A DNA stretch of 7,873 bases from JBDKTK01 sp039680225 (lineage in GTDB: Bacteria; Desulfobacterota; Syntrophia; Syntrophales; UBA4778), in contig JBDKTK010000062.1 of the NCBI GenBank assembly GCA_039680225.1, positions 1 through 7,873 on the forward strand. Direction: 5' to 3'. The notes under the pieces were generated by a model. That model saw only the letters and a program-made list of their open reading frames with translations. It searched no databases and was not told the DNA's origin. A program made the translations under genes and the position numbers. Positions 1-5,734 of this stretch are shown here, in pieces (the first letter of the stretch is position 1; every line of letters starts with the position of its first letter).

Positions 1-818
1 GAGGGCTCATCGGGCTGAAAGCGGCCGAGAGCCTCCACGACCGGGGCATGAAAATAACCGTTGTGGAACTGGCGGACAGGATCCTCATCGCCGCTTTCGA
101 CTCGGAAGCGGGAGGGATAATAGCGAAGCGCCTTGCCGGGGTCGGGATCAATCTTGTTCTCAACAACACGGTCAAGGAGATAGTCCGGTCGAGGAAGCGG
201 GTAAGGAAAGTCGTCCTCAATGACGGCTCAAGCATACCCTGCGAGGCCGTGGTGATTGCGATCGGGGTCGTGCCGAACAAGGCATTGGCCGCACAGGCCG
301 GGATAAAGGTGAACCGCGGGATAGTGACGGACAGCTCCATGGAAACGGACGTCCCCGGCATTTTCGCCGCGGGGGATGTCGCCGAGGCCGACGACATGCT
401 GGCGGGAGAGAAACGGGTGACTCCCATCTGGCCCAACGCTTATATCCAGGGGCGCCACGCGGGCCTGGCAATGGCAGGGGCTCCCAGGGCGTATGCCGGG
501 AGCATTCCCATGAACTCCATCGAATTCTACGGGATCCCGACCGTTTCGATGGGGATCGCCAACCCGCCGGCGGAAGGCTTTGAAGTCCTTGCCCGGCTGG
601 AGCCGGAAGCAAACTTTTACAGGAAGATAGTGCTCCGGGAAGGAAGGCTTGCCGGGGCCGTCCTGGTCGGCCGGATCGAGAGGTCGGGGATACTTTCCGG
701 TCTTATAAAAAACGGCACGGACGTGGAAAATATAAAACAGGATTTGCTCCGCGACGATTTCGGGTTTTCCGATCTGCCGCAGGAAACACGGCAGGAGCTT
801 CTGGCCGCCAACGCTTAA
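1..818 (+). CDS. FAD/NAD(P)H-dependent oxidoreductase, C-terminal part (NirB / rubredoxin-reductase-like), 5' truncated
   Basis: The reading frame is open from base 3 and runs to TAA at 816-818, giving 271 visible residues; the true start lies upstream. An ATG at 48 is internal, because the residues before it (GLIGLKAAESLHDRG) continue the glycine-rich NAD(P)H-binding fold and join ITVVELADRIL, the usual strand after that loop. Further on, TDVPGIFAAGDVAEADD is the FAD-binding 'ATG/GD' motif of two-dinucleotide-binding flavoproteins. The last ~100 residues, including YRKIVLREGRLAGAVLVGR, resemble the C-terminal domain of rubredoxin/NirB-type reductases. The enzyme probably moves electrons from NAD(P)H to an iron-sulfur or other acceptor in the cytoplasm. 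Only 20 bases separate it from the glutamate synthase glutaminase gene, so the inferred role is the electron-input subunit of a split glutamate synthase. A stand-alone NADH oxidase or rubredoxin reductase cannot be excluded. Confidence 0.85.
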   Translation, partial: GLIGLKAAESLHDRGMKITVVELADRILIAAFDSEAGGIIAKRLAGVGINLVLNNTVKEIVRSRKRVRKVVLNDGSSIPCEAVVIAIGVVPNKALAAQAGIKVNRGIVTDSSMETDVPGIFAAGDVAEADDMLAGEKRVTPIWPNAYIQGRHAGLAMAGAPRAYAGSIPMNSIEFYGIPTVSMGIANPPAEGFEVLARLEPEANFYRKIVLREGRLAGAVLVGRIERSGILSGLIKNGTDVENIKQDLLRDDFGFSDLPQETRQELLAANA

Positions 819-838
819 TAACTGCAGGGATACGAAAT

Positions 839-1966
839 ATGTTTAACTTTAACAAGACAAACAGCAGGCCCTGGGATTTCCAGAAGGACATATCCGGCTG
901 CGGCCTCTCGGGGCTTATCAATAAAGACGGCAGGCGCGTCTGCGGGGATGTGATCATGAAATCGATCAAGACCCAGCACGACAGGGGCAACGGCCTGGGC
1001 GGCGGCTTCGCGGCCTACGGCATATACCCGGACTTCAAAGACCATTACGCCGTCCACGTAATGTGCGAGAGCAAAGAGGCCCTCAACGAATTCGAGTGCT
1101 TCCTGAAGGACGTCACGGTCATCGACCAGCAGGAGCGCATCCCCACCCGCACGGGCACGCCGATCACCAACGCCCCGCTGCTGATGAGATATTTCGTCAA
1201 GCCCAATACGGAGATCGACAATCCCCTGTTCGACAAGGGGATGAGCGACGACGATTTCATGGTCCGCATGGTGATGAAAATCAATATGGACATCAACGGG
1301 GCGTTCGTTTTCTCGAGTGGCAGGAACATGGGCGCGTTCAAAGGCGTCGGTTATCCCGAAGACATAGCCGAATTTTTCCGGCTTGACGAATACAGCGGCT
1401 ACATCTGGACGGCCCACAACAGGTTTCCGACCAACACCCCCGGATGGTGGGGCGGCGCCCATCCCTTCACCGTCCTCGACTGGTCGATAGTCCACAACGG
1501 GGAGATTTCCTCTTACGGCATCAACAAGCGCTACCTCGAGATGTTCGGCTACCATTGCACGCTGCTGACGGACACGGAAGTCGTCGCCTACCTGCTTGAC
1601 CTGCTGATCCGCAGGCACGGGCTGCCCATCGATGTCGCCTGTCTCGCCCTGGCCCCGCCCTTCTGGAACGAGGTGGACAGGATGGAGCCCGAAAAAAAGA
1701 AGCTCTGCGAGGCGATCAGGATGGTATACGCAAGCGCCCTGCTGAATGGCCCGTTCGCAATCCTGTTCGCATTCAACGGGGGCCTCGTGGGACTCAATGA
1801 CAGGATCAAGCTGCGGCCGCTGATAGCCGCGGTCCAGGGCGAAACGGTTTACATGGCGAGCGAGGAATCCGCCATCCGCGAGATCTGTCCTGACCCGGAA
1901 AAAATCTGGGCCCCCAAGGCCGGCGACCCCCTGATCGCCAGGCTCAACCCGGGCGTGATCAATTGA
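839..1966 (+). CDS. Glutamate synthase domain 1: class-II glutamine amidotransferase, separately encoded
   Basis: This 375-residue protein matches the N-terminal nucleophile (class-II) glutaminase domain of glutamate synthase, which hydrolyses glutamine and passes ammonia to 2-oxoglutarate. The candidate catalytic cysteine is Cys21 in SGCGLSGLINKDG. The first 20 residues would be a propeptide removed to expose Cys21, as in the longer propeptides of bacterial GltB. Other family motifs are HNRFPTNTPGWWGGAHPF (193-210) and HNGEI (219-223), where Asn220-Gly221 would form the oxyanion hole. The C-terminal stretch YMASEESAIREICPDP is also typical of the domain. AGGGA at 826-830 sits eight bases before the ATG and supports this start. 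The protein ends where the FMN domain begins in a fused GltB, so it is a complete single domain and not a fragment. It probably assembles with the GXGXG protein encoded at 2259-2999, an FMN/Fe-S domain protein encoded elsewhere, and the upstream flavoprotein. Confidence 0.88.
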   Translation: MFNFNKTNSRPWDFQKDISGCGLSGLINKDGRRVCGDVIMKSIKTQHDRGNGLGGGFAAYGIYPDFKDHYAVHVMCESKEALNEFECFLKDVTVIDQQERIPTRTGTPITNAPLLMRYFVKPNTEIDNPLFDKGMSDDDFMVRMVMKINMDINGAFVFSSGRNMGAFKGVGYPEDIAEFFRLDEYSGYIWTAHNRFPTNTPGWWGGAHPFTVLDWSIVHNGEISSYGINKRYLEMFGYHCTLLTDTEVVAYLLDLLIRRHGLPIDVACLALAPPFWNEVDRMEPEKKKLCEAIRMVYASALLNGPFAILFAFNGGLVGLNDRIKLRPLIAAVQGETVYMASEESAIREICPDPEKIWAPKAGDPLIARLNPGVIN

Positions 1967-1990
1967 GCCGGGCGGTGCTGCGGCTTATTT
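1966..1990 (+). terminator. Weak candidate terminator after the glutaminase-domain gene
   Basis: AGCCG (1966-1970) can pair with CGGCT (1981-1985) around a 10-base G-rich loop, followed directly by TATTT. The stem is short and the U tract is broken, so this would be a weak or partial terminator at best. Its position immediately after the stop codon, and upstream of a separate promoter at 2139, is the main reason to list it. Confidence 0.22.
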
Positions 1991-2138
1991 CGCCTGTGGC
2001 GGGACACCTCTGATTGGCGATCGATTATCCTACAATTGTGTATTTATTTTTGTCGCCACCCAACATTTTTGTTTTTAAATCCGTCCCGGAAACGCCAATT
2101 TTGCTTGCAAACCCCTGTAATTACTCACTTCAGCTTTG

Positions 2139-2154
2139 TGGCCCGCCTTTTGCT
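2139..2154 (+). promoter_or_regulatory. Sigma-54 (RpoN) -24/-12 promoter driving the GXGXG glutamate synthase gene
   Basis: TGGCCCGCCTTTTGCT matches the sigma-54 core TGGCACG-N4-TTGCW with one mismatch (A to C). The invariant GG (2140-2141) and GC (2152-2153) are exactly ten bases apart, as this promoter class requires. The predicted transcription start is near 2165, giving a leader of about 94 bases before the ATG at 2259. Sigma-54 control suits a glutamate synthase gene, since nitrogen assimilation is a classic target. Sigma-54 promoters need an enhancer-binding activator. Upstream there are small palindromes (ACAATTGT at 2032-2039; TTTGC-TT-GCAAA at 2100-2111), but I cannot assign either as the activator site. 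The rest of the 1967-2258 gap shows only AT-rich and pyrimidine-rich sequence with no convincing gene. Confidence 0.65.
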
Positions 2155-2167
2155 TTTAAATAGTATG

Positions 2168-2208
2168 GGCAGATACTCCTGCATGCATCCAAACAAAGGG
2201 CATCTGCC
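2168..2208 (+). other. Stem-loop at the 5' end of the sigma-54 transcript leader
   Basis: GGCAGAT (2168-2174) is the exact reverse complement of ATCTGCC (2202-2208). The 27-base loop contains the self-complementary TGCATGCA. If transcription starts near 2165, this hairpin would be at the extreme 5' end of the message, where it could stabilise it. I do not recognise a riboswitch or T-box family. The ribosome binding site (2249-2253) is well outside the structure. Confidence 0.3.
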
Positions 2209-2258
2209 GAACGGCTCAAAAAATAAACCGGGCGCAAAGCATAGAACTGGAGGATAAA

Positions 2259-2999
2259 ATGGAAATCAATGCAGCAGGAATCTATTACAAGGACCTCAAC
2301 AAAATGATCCGCCAGGCAGTCTCCAGGGGCGAGCATAATTTTGTCCTCAGTAACATAAACGGCCAGCGTTATATAGGCAACGGGATAGACAAGAAAATAA
2401 AACTGCTCATCAAGGGCACGCCCGGACAGGACATGGCCGCTTTCATGAAAGGCCCGGAGATAACAGTCGAAGGCAACGCCCAGGACGGCATCGGCAACAC
2501 CATGGACGACGGCAAGATCGTGGTCCGCGGCATGGCCGGCGACATAGTCGGCTACGGGATGCGGGGCGGGCAGATCTATATCGGCGGCGACGTCGGTTAC
2601 AGGGTCGGCATCCACATGAAGTCTTTCGAGGAAAAAATACCCATTATCGTTATCGGCGGAAAAGCGGGCGATTTCCTGGGCGAGTACATGGCAGGCGGCA
2701 TTATCATCCTTCTGGGTATGCTGGGCCAATCCGATCCCGGCCAACCGATAGCAGGCAATTTCCTGGGGACCGGCATGCACGGCGGCGCCATCTACACCAG
2801 GGGCCCGGTCGACAAGCACAGCCTGGGAAAGGGCCTGGGCATCAAAGAGGCCTGCCCCCCGGAAATCAACAGCATAAAGCCATACCTTGAGGAATTCGGC
2901 CGCCACTTTGACGTGGACCTGGACGAGATCCTCAAAGAGAAATTTTATTGCATCTACCCGACCACCCATCGCCCCTACGGCAATATGTACGCATATTGA
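2259..2999 (+). CDS. Glutamate synthase domain 3: GXGXG-repeat protein, separately encoded
   Basis: This 246-residue protein is built of repeated glycine-rich turns of the GXGXG type, which form the right-handed beta-helix C-terminal domain of GltB and are also found in formylmethanofuran dehydrogenase subunit C. Examples are GMAGDIVGYGMRGGQIYIGG (about 91-110), GGKAGDFLGEYMAGG and GNFLGTGMHGGAIYTRG. In glutamate synthase this domain packs between the glutaminase and synthase domains and has mainly a structural role. A strong ribosome binding site, GGAGG at 2249-2253, lies five bases before the ATG. It has the length expected for a stand-alone GltB domain 3, with a C-terminal tail ending YGNMYAY. 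Its partner glutaminase gene lies 292 bases upstream, so the two can be transcribed separately. The FMC (formylmethanofuran) alternative is unlikely because of that neighbour. No frame damage is seen. Confidence 0.86.
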   Translation: MEINAAGIYYKDLNKMIRQAVSRGEHNFVLSNINGQRYIGNGIDKKIKLLIKGTPGQDMAAFMKGPEITVEGNAQDGIGNTMDDGKIVVRGMAGDIVGYGMRGGQIYIGGDVGYRVGIHMKSFEEKIPIIVIGGKAGDFLGEYMAGGIIILLGMLGQSDPGQPIAGNFLGTGMHGGAIYTRGPVDKHSLGKGLGIKEACPPEINSIKPYLEEFGRHFDVDLDEILKEKFYCIYPTTHRPYGNMYAY

Positions 3000-3046
3000 T
3001 TGAGGTTATTTCCGGCATCTGCCTTTTGCCGAAAATCTCTTTCTAA

Positions 3047-3075
3047 TTGCATATTTACGCGCTTGGTGGTAGTAT
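3047..3075 (+). promoter_or_regulatory. Possible sigma-70-type promoter for hisH
   Basis: TTGCAT (3047-3052) and TAGTAT (3070-3075) are separated by exactly 17 bases, in the 85-base gap between the GXGXG gene and hisH. The match is 3/6 at -35 and 4/6 at -10. Transcription would start around 3081-3083, almost on the hisH ATG at 3085. Just upstream, CGGCA (3013-3017) and TGCCG (3027-3031) could form a 5-base-pair hairpin, but with no U run it is a poor terminator. hisH may instead be read through from the sigma-54 promoter. Confidence 0.3.
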
Positions 3076-3084
3076 CCGCAATCT

Positions 3085-3714
3085 ATGGTTTCGATAATAG
3101 ACTACCGGGCCGGCAACCTGAAAAGTGTTGAACGCGCCCTGAACAAAATTGGTGTGCCCTGCCGGGTCACGGCGGACAGCGAAGTGGTTAAATCTTCGGA
3201 GCGGGTTATTTTCCCCGGCGTCGGCGCGGCCGGCCAGGCCATGGCCAACCTGAGGGAACTCGGGATGGACCGGGTGCTGGCGGACGCTTTCGAGGCCGGC
3301 AAGCCGGTCCTCGGCATTTGCCTCGGCGCCCAGATCGTGCTGGAAAAAAGCGAGGAGAATGAAGCCTCCTGCCTCGGCTTGATCAAAGGCTCAACGAGAC
3401 GTTTTCCCGAGGCGCTGTCGTCGGGCCCCGACCGGCTCAAGATCCCCCACATGGGCTGGAACGGGCTCAATGTGAAAATGCACCACCCGGTCCTCGACGG
3501 GATCAATGCCGACGATGAGTTTTACTTCGTCCACTCTTATTACCCTAAACCATCCGGAAAAGAGTGCGTCATGGCGGAGACGGATTATGGGATAATTTTC
3601 CCTTCCGTGATCGGCTCGCGCAATCTGGTCGCCATGCAGTTCCACCCGGAAAAGAGCGGGCCGGCCGGATTGAGGATCCTCCGCAACTTCTGTGTCTGGG
3701 ATGGAAATGCTTAG
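3085..3714 (+). CDS. hisH: Imidazole glycerol phosphate synthase, glutaminase subunit HisH
   Basis: HisH releases ammonia from glutamine and channels it to HisF, which makes imidazole glycerol phosphate and AICAR in histidine synthesis in the cytoplasm. The 209-residue protein is a class-I (triad) amidotransferase. Its nucleophile is Cys79 in GICLGAQ, with His187 and Glu189 in QFHPEKSG. The start MVSIIDYRAGNLKSV, the loop PGVGAAGQAM, PHMGWNGLNV and FVHSYYPKP are all characteristic of HisH rather than other glutaminases. The length is close to the family norm of about 200. The ATG is fixed by the conserved N terminus, yet no good ribosome binding site precedes it; GGTGG at 3065-3069 is 15 bases away. 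hisF follows with an 8-base overlap, as expected for a one-to-one complex. The other his genes are not in this window. Confidence 0.95.
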   Translation: MVSIIDYRAGNLKSVERALNKIGVPCRVTADSEVVKSSERVIFPGVGAAGQAMANLRELGMDRVLADAFEAGKPVLGICLGAQIVLEKSEENEASCLGLIKGSTRRFPEALSSGPDRLKIPHMGWNGLNVKMHHPVLDGINADDEFYFVHSYYPKPSGKECVMAETDYGIIFPSVIGSRNLVAMQFHPEKSGPAGLRILRNFCVWDGNA

Positions 3715-4486
3715 TAGAAGGATAATACCCTGCCTCGATGTCCGCGATGGAATTCTCACTAAAGGAATAAAATTCAAGGGCAACATCGATATCGGCGATC
3801 CCGTTGAAATGGCCAGGTTCTACTACGAACAGGGCGCGGACGAGATCGTGTTTTATGATATAACGGCCTCGAGCGACAGGCGCGACATCATGATCGACGT
3901 TGTGCGCCGCGTGGCCGAGGAGATCTTCATCCCGTTTTCCGTAGGCGGAGGGATAAGGACAGTCGAGGACATGAGGAACGTCCTGCTCGCGGGCGCCGAA
4001 AAGGTGAGCGTCAACAGCTCGGCCGTAAGGGACCCGGATATCATAAATATCGGCGCCGAGGCCTTCGGCAGCCAGTGCGTGGTCCTCGGCATGGACGTCA
4101 AGCAGGTCACCGTGTCGGAACGCATTCCTTCGGGATACGAAGTCGTCATCGACGGGGGGCGCACTTACACCGGCATGGACGCGCTCTGGTGGGCCCGGGA
4201 AGGCGAGCGCCGGGGCGCAGGTGAAATATGCCTGAACTCGATTGACGCAGACGGGACGCAGCAGGGATACGAATTGAAGCTGACCCGGCTTGTTTCGGAA
4301 AGCGCGGGCATCCCTGTCATAGCCTCGGGCGGTGCGGGCGACATCGACCATCTTTACGACGTGCTGACGGAAGGCCGGGCGGACGCCGCCCTGGTGGCCT
4401 CCGTAACACATTACGGCACGTACACTGTCAGGCAGATCAAGGACGAACTTTCCGCGAGAGGCGTGAAAGTCCGGATGAAATGGTAG
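3707..4486 (+). CDS. hisF: Imidazole glycerol phosphate synthase, cyclase subunit HisF
   Basis: HisF is the (beta-alpha)8-barrel cyclase that uses HisH-derived ammonia to convert PRFAR into imidazole glycerol phosphate and AICAR. I chose the ATG at 3707 (MLSRRIIPCLDV) rather than the GTG at 3692 or ATG at 3701. It matches the conserved N terminus, gives 259 residues, and places the two catalytic aspartates at Asp11 and Asp130, the same numbers as in the Thermotoga enzyme. G-rich sequence (GGGATGG) just upstream can serve as the ribosome binding site. Phosphate-binding segments FSVGGGI and IASGGAG are present, as is GAGEICLNSIDADGT. The segment SGYEVVIDGGRTYTGMDAL is a variant I recall from Desulfovibrio-type HisF. 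Paralogous HisF-like proteins of sugar amidination exist, but retention of both aspartates and the overlapping hisH favour histidine synthesis. Confidence 0.94.
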   Translation: MLSRRIIPCLDVRDGILTKGIKFKGNIDIGDPVEMARFYYEQGADEIVFYDITASSDRRDIMIDVVRRVAEEIFIPFSVGGGIRTVEDMRNVLLAGAEKVSVNSSAVRDPDIINIGAEAFGSQCVVLGMDVKQVTVSERIPSGYEVVIDGGRTYTGMDALWWAREGERRGAGEICLNSIDADGTQQGYELKLTRLVSESAGIPVIASGGAGDIDHLYDVLTEGRADAALVASVTHYGTYTVRQIKDELSARGVKVRMKW

Positions 4487-4493
4487 CGGTTCA

Positions 4494-5591
4494 ATGAAGG
4501 CATATCTGGCGCTGGAAGACGGGACTGTTTTCGCCGGGAGGAGCTTTGCCGGGCGCGGCGAGGCCGAAGGGGAAACCTGTTTCAACACCAGCATGACTGG
4601 TTACCAGGAAATCCTGACCGACCCCTCGTACAAGGGACAGATCATCACGATGACGTACCCGCTGATCGGGAATTACGGGGTCAACCGCGAAGACGCCGAA
4701 TCGCGCGGGGTCCACGCGGCGGCATTCGTCGTGAAGGAATACCAGCCCGTGCCGAGCAACTGGCGCTCGGAAATGTCCCTGGCAGATTACCTGGAGAAAA
4801 ACAATGTAATCGGCATCGAGGGAATCGATACAAGGGCCTTGACAAAACACCTGCGGGTCAAGGGGGCGATGAAGGGCGTAATAGCAACGGGGGACATCGA
4901 CCCTGCCGGGCTTGTCCGCAAGGCGCAGCAATCGCCCGGCCTCGTCGGGCGGGACCTGGTCAGGGAAGTCACCTGCGCAGCGCCGTTCCGCTGGAAAAAT
5001 TCCCCCGAGGCGCCGCAGTTCAAAGTTGTGGCCTTCGATTTCGGGGTGAAGTTCAATATCCTGAACATGCTTGCCCGGCGCGGGTGCGATGTCACAGTCG
5101 TGCCGGCAACAACGGGGGCCGCCGAGGTCCGCGCCCTCAAGCCGGACGGGATAATGCTCTCGAACGGGCCGGGCGACCCCGAGCCGGTCACTTACGCCGT
5201 CAAAACGATCCGCGAGCTCATGGGCGAGTTCCCCATTTTCGGGATCTGCCTGGGCCAGCAACTGCTCGGCCTCGCCCTGGGAGGCAAAACTTTCAAACTG
5301 AAATTCGGGCACCGCGGCGCAAACCACCCGGTGAAGAACCTGCGCACGGGCAAGGTGGAGATAACGGCCCAGAACCACGGCTTCTGCGTCGACCTGGACT
5401 CCATCAAGGGCCACGATGTGGAAATCACGCATATGAACCTTAACGACGGGACCCTGGAAGGGATGCGGCACAAAACACTCCCCCTGTTTTCCGTCCAGTA
5501 CCATCCCGAGGCTTCGCCAGGCCCCCATGACGCGGACTATCTCTTTGCCGAATTCATGGAGATGATGAAAAAAAATAAAGACAGGACCTGA
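4494..5591 (+). CDS. carA: Carbamoyl phosphate synthase small (glutaminase) subunit CarA
   Basis: CarA hydrolyses glutamine and sends ammonia through a tunnel to CarB to make carbamoyl phosphate for arginine and pyrimidine synthesis. The 365-residue protein has the CarA-specific N-terminal domain (MKAYLALEDGTVFAGRSFAG, then CFNTSMTGYQEILTDPSYKG and GIEGIDTRALTKHLR). A class-I glutaminase domain begins around residue 180. The triad is Cys252 (FGICLGQQ), His337 and Glu339 (QYHPEASPGP). Length is normal for the family. The ATG is seven bases after the hisF stop with only a weak ribosome binding site, so translational coupling to hisF is likely. This places carA in one unit with hisHF, which is an unusual pairing but makes sense as shared use of glutamine. 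carB follows after a 143-base gap containing a repeat. Confidence 0.96.
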   Translation: MKAYLALEDGTVFAGRSFAGRGEAEGETCFNTSMTGYQEILTDPSYKGQIITMTYPLIGNYGVNREDAESRGVHAAAFVVKEYQPVPSNWRSEMSLADYLEKNNVIGIEGIDTRALTKHLRVKGAMKGVIATGDIDPAGLVRKAQQSPGLVGRDLVREVTCAAPFRWKNSPEAPQFKVVAFDFGVKFNILNMLARRGCDVTVVPATTGAAEVRALKPDGIMLSNGPGDPEPVTYAVKTIRELMGEFPIFGICLGQQLLGLALGGKTFKLKFGHRGANHPVKNLRTGKVEITAQNHGFCVDLDSIKGHDVEITHMNLNDGTLEGMRHKTLPLFSVQYHPEASPGPHDADYLFAEFMEMMKKNKDRT

Positions 5592-5604
5592 TTCAGGAAA
5601 ATTT

Positions 5605-5667
5605 GTCACCCCTGCGAAAGCAGGGGTCCAGTATAAAATAATGGATTCCCGCTTTCGCGGGAATGAC
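5605..5667 (+). repeat. Inverted pair of REP-like hairpins between carA and carB
   Basis: The 63-base element starts GTCA and ends TGAC and consists of two facing hairpins. The first has stem ACCCCTGC / GCAGGGGT (5608-5615, 5620-5627) with loop GAAA. The second has stem ATTCCCGC / GCGGGAAT (5645-5652, 5657-5664) with loop TTTC, so its complement is again GAAA. The halves are imperfect inverted copies (GTCAYYCCYGCGAAAGC), and the differences between them keep pairing within each hairpin. This is the widespread 'GCGAAAGCGGGAAT' type of intergenic repeat found in many proteobacteria. No U run follows either stem, so a terminator role is not indicated; it may affect message stability between carA and carB. 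Its complement translates to FPRKRES / PAFAGVT-like peptides, which often appear as false protein annotations. Confidence 0.85.
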
Positions 5668-5688
5668 CCCTCTGGTTTGAACGACACT

Positions 5689-5716
5689 TTGGAAATAACA
5701 AAGGCGCAAATAAAAA
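5689..5716 (+). promoter_or_regulatory. Speculative sigma-70-type promoter before carB
   Basis: TTGGAA (5689-5694) and TAAAAA (5711-5716) lie 16 bases apart in the AT-rich stretch between the repeat element and carB; each box matches 4 of 6 consensus bases. In AT-rich sequence such matches arise easily by chance. It is listed because carB has no strong ribosome binding site and is separated from carA by the repeat. Confidence 0.17.
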
Positions 5717-5734
5717 TTTAAGCTGCTGAATATA

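Noticed and set aside
2014..2036. TACAAT (2031-2036) as a -10 box of a second promoter before the GXGXG gene
   Set aside because: There is no -35-like sequence at 16-18 bases and no extended -10 TG, so it is not supported.
2036..2257. 73-codon + strand frame beginning with TTG and ending just before the GXGXG gene
   Set aside because: It has no ribosome binding site, overlaps the sigma-54 promoter and leader hairpin, and has a low-complexity composition typical of translated AT-rich spacer.
2130..2969. 279-codon frame on the - strand across the GXGXG gene
   Set aside because: It mirrors a real gene and would run over the sigma-54 promoter; no family features are seen.
3692..3706. Upstream GTG (3692) and ATG (3701) as hisF starts
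   Set aside because: HisF proteins begin MLxxRIIPCLDV. The ATG at 3707 gives this and puts the catalytic aspartates at positions 11 and 130.
3569..4594. 341-codon frame on the - strand across hisF
   Set aside because: It is antisense to hisF, with no recognisable motif, and is explained by GC-rich third codon positions.
5608..5664. carA-carB hairpins as an intrinsic terminator
   Set aside because: Neither stem is followed by a U run, and the paired, mirrored organisation fits a REP-like repeat better.
4491..5687. 398-codon frame on the - strand across carA
   Set aside because: It is opposite a clear carA. Its first residues (FPRKRES, PAFAGVT) are translated from the REP-like repeat, a well-known source of false proteins; the rest is a GC-rich antisense shadow.
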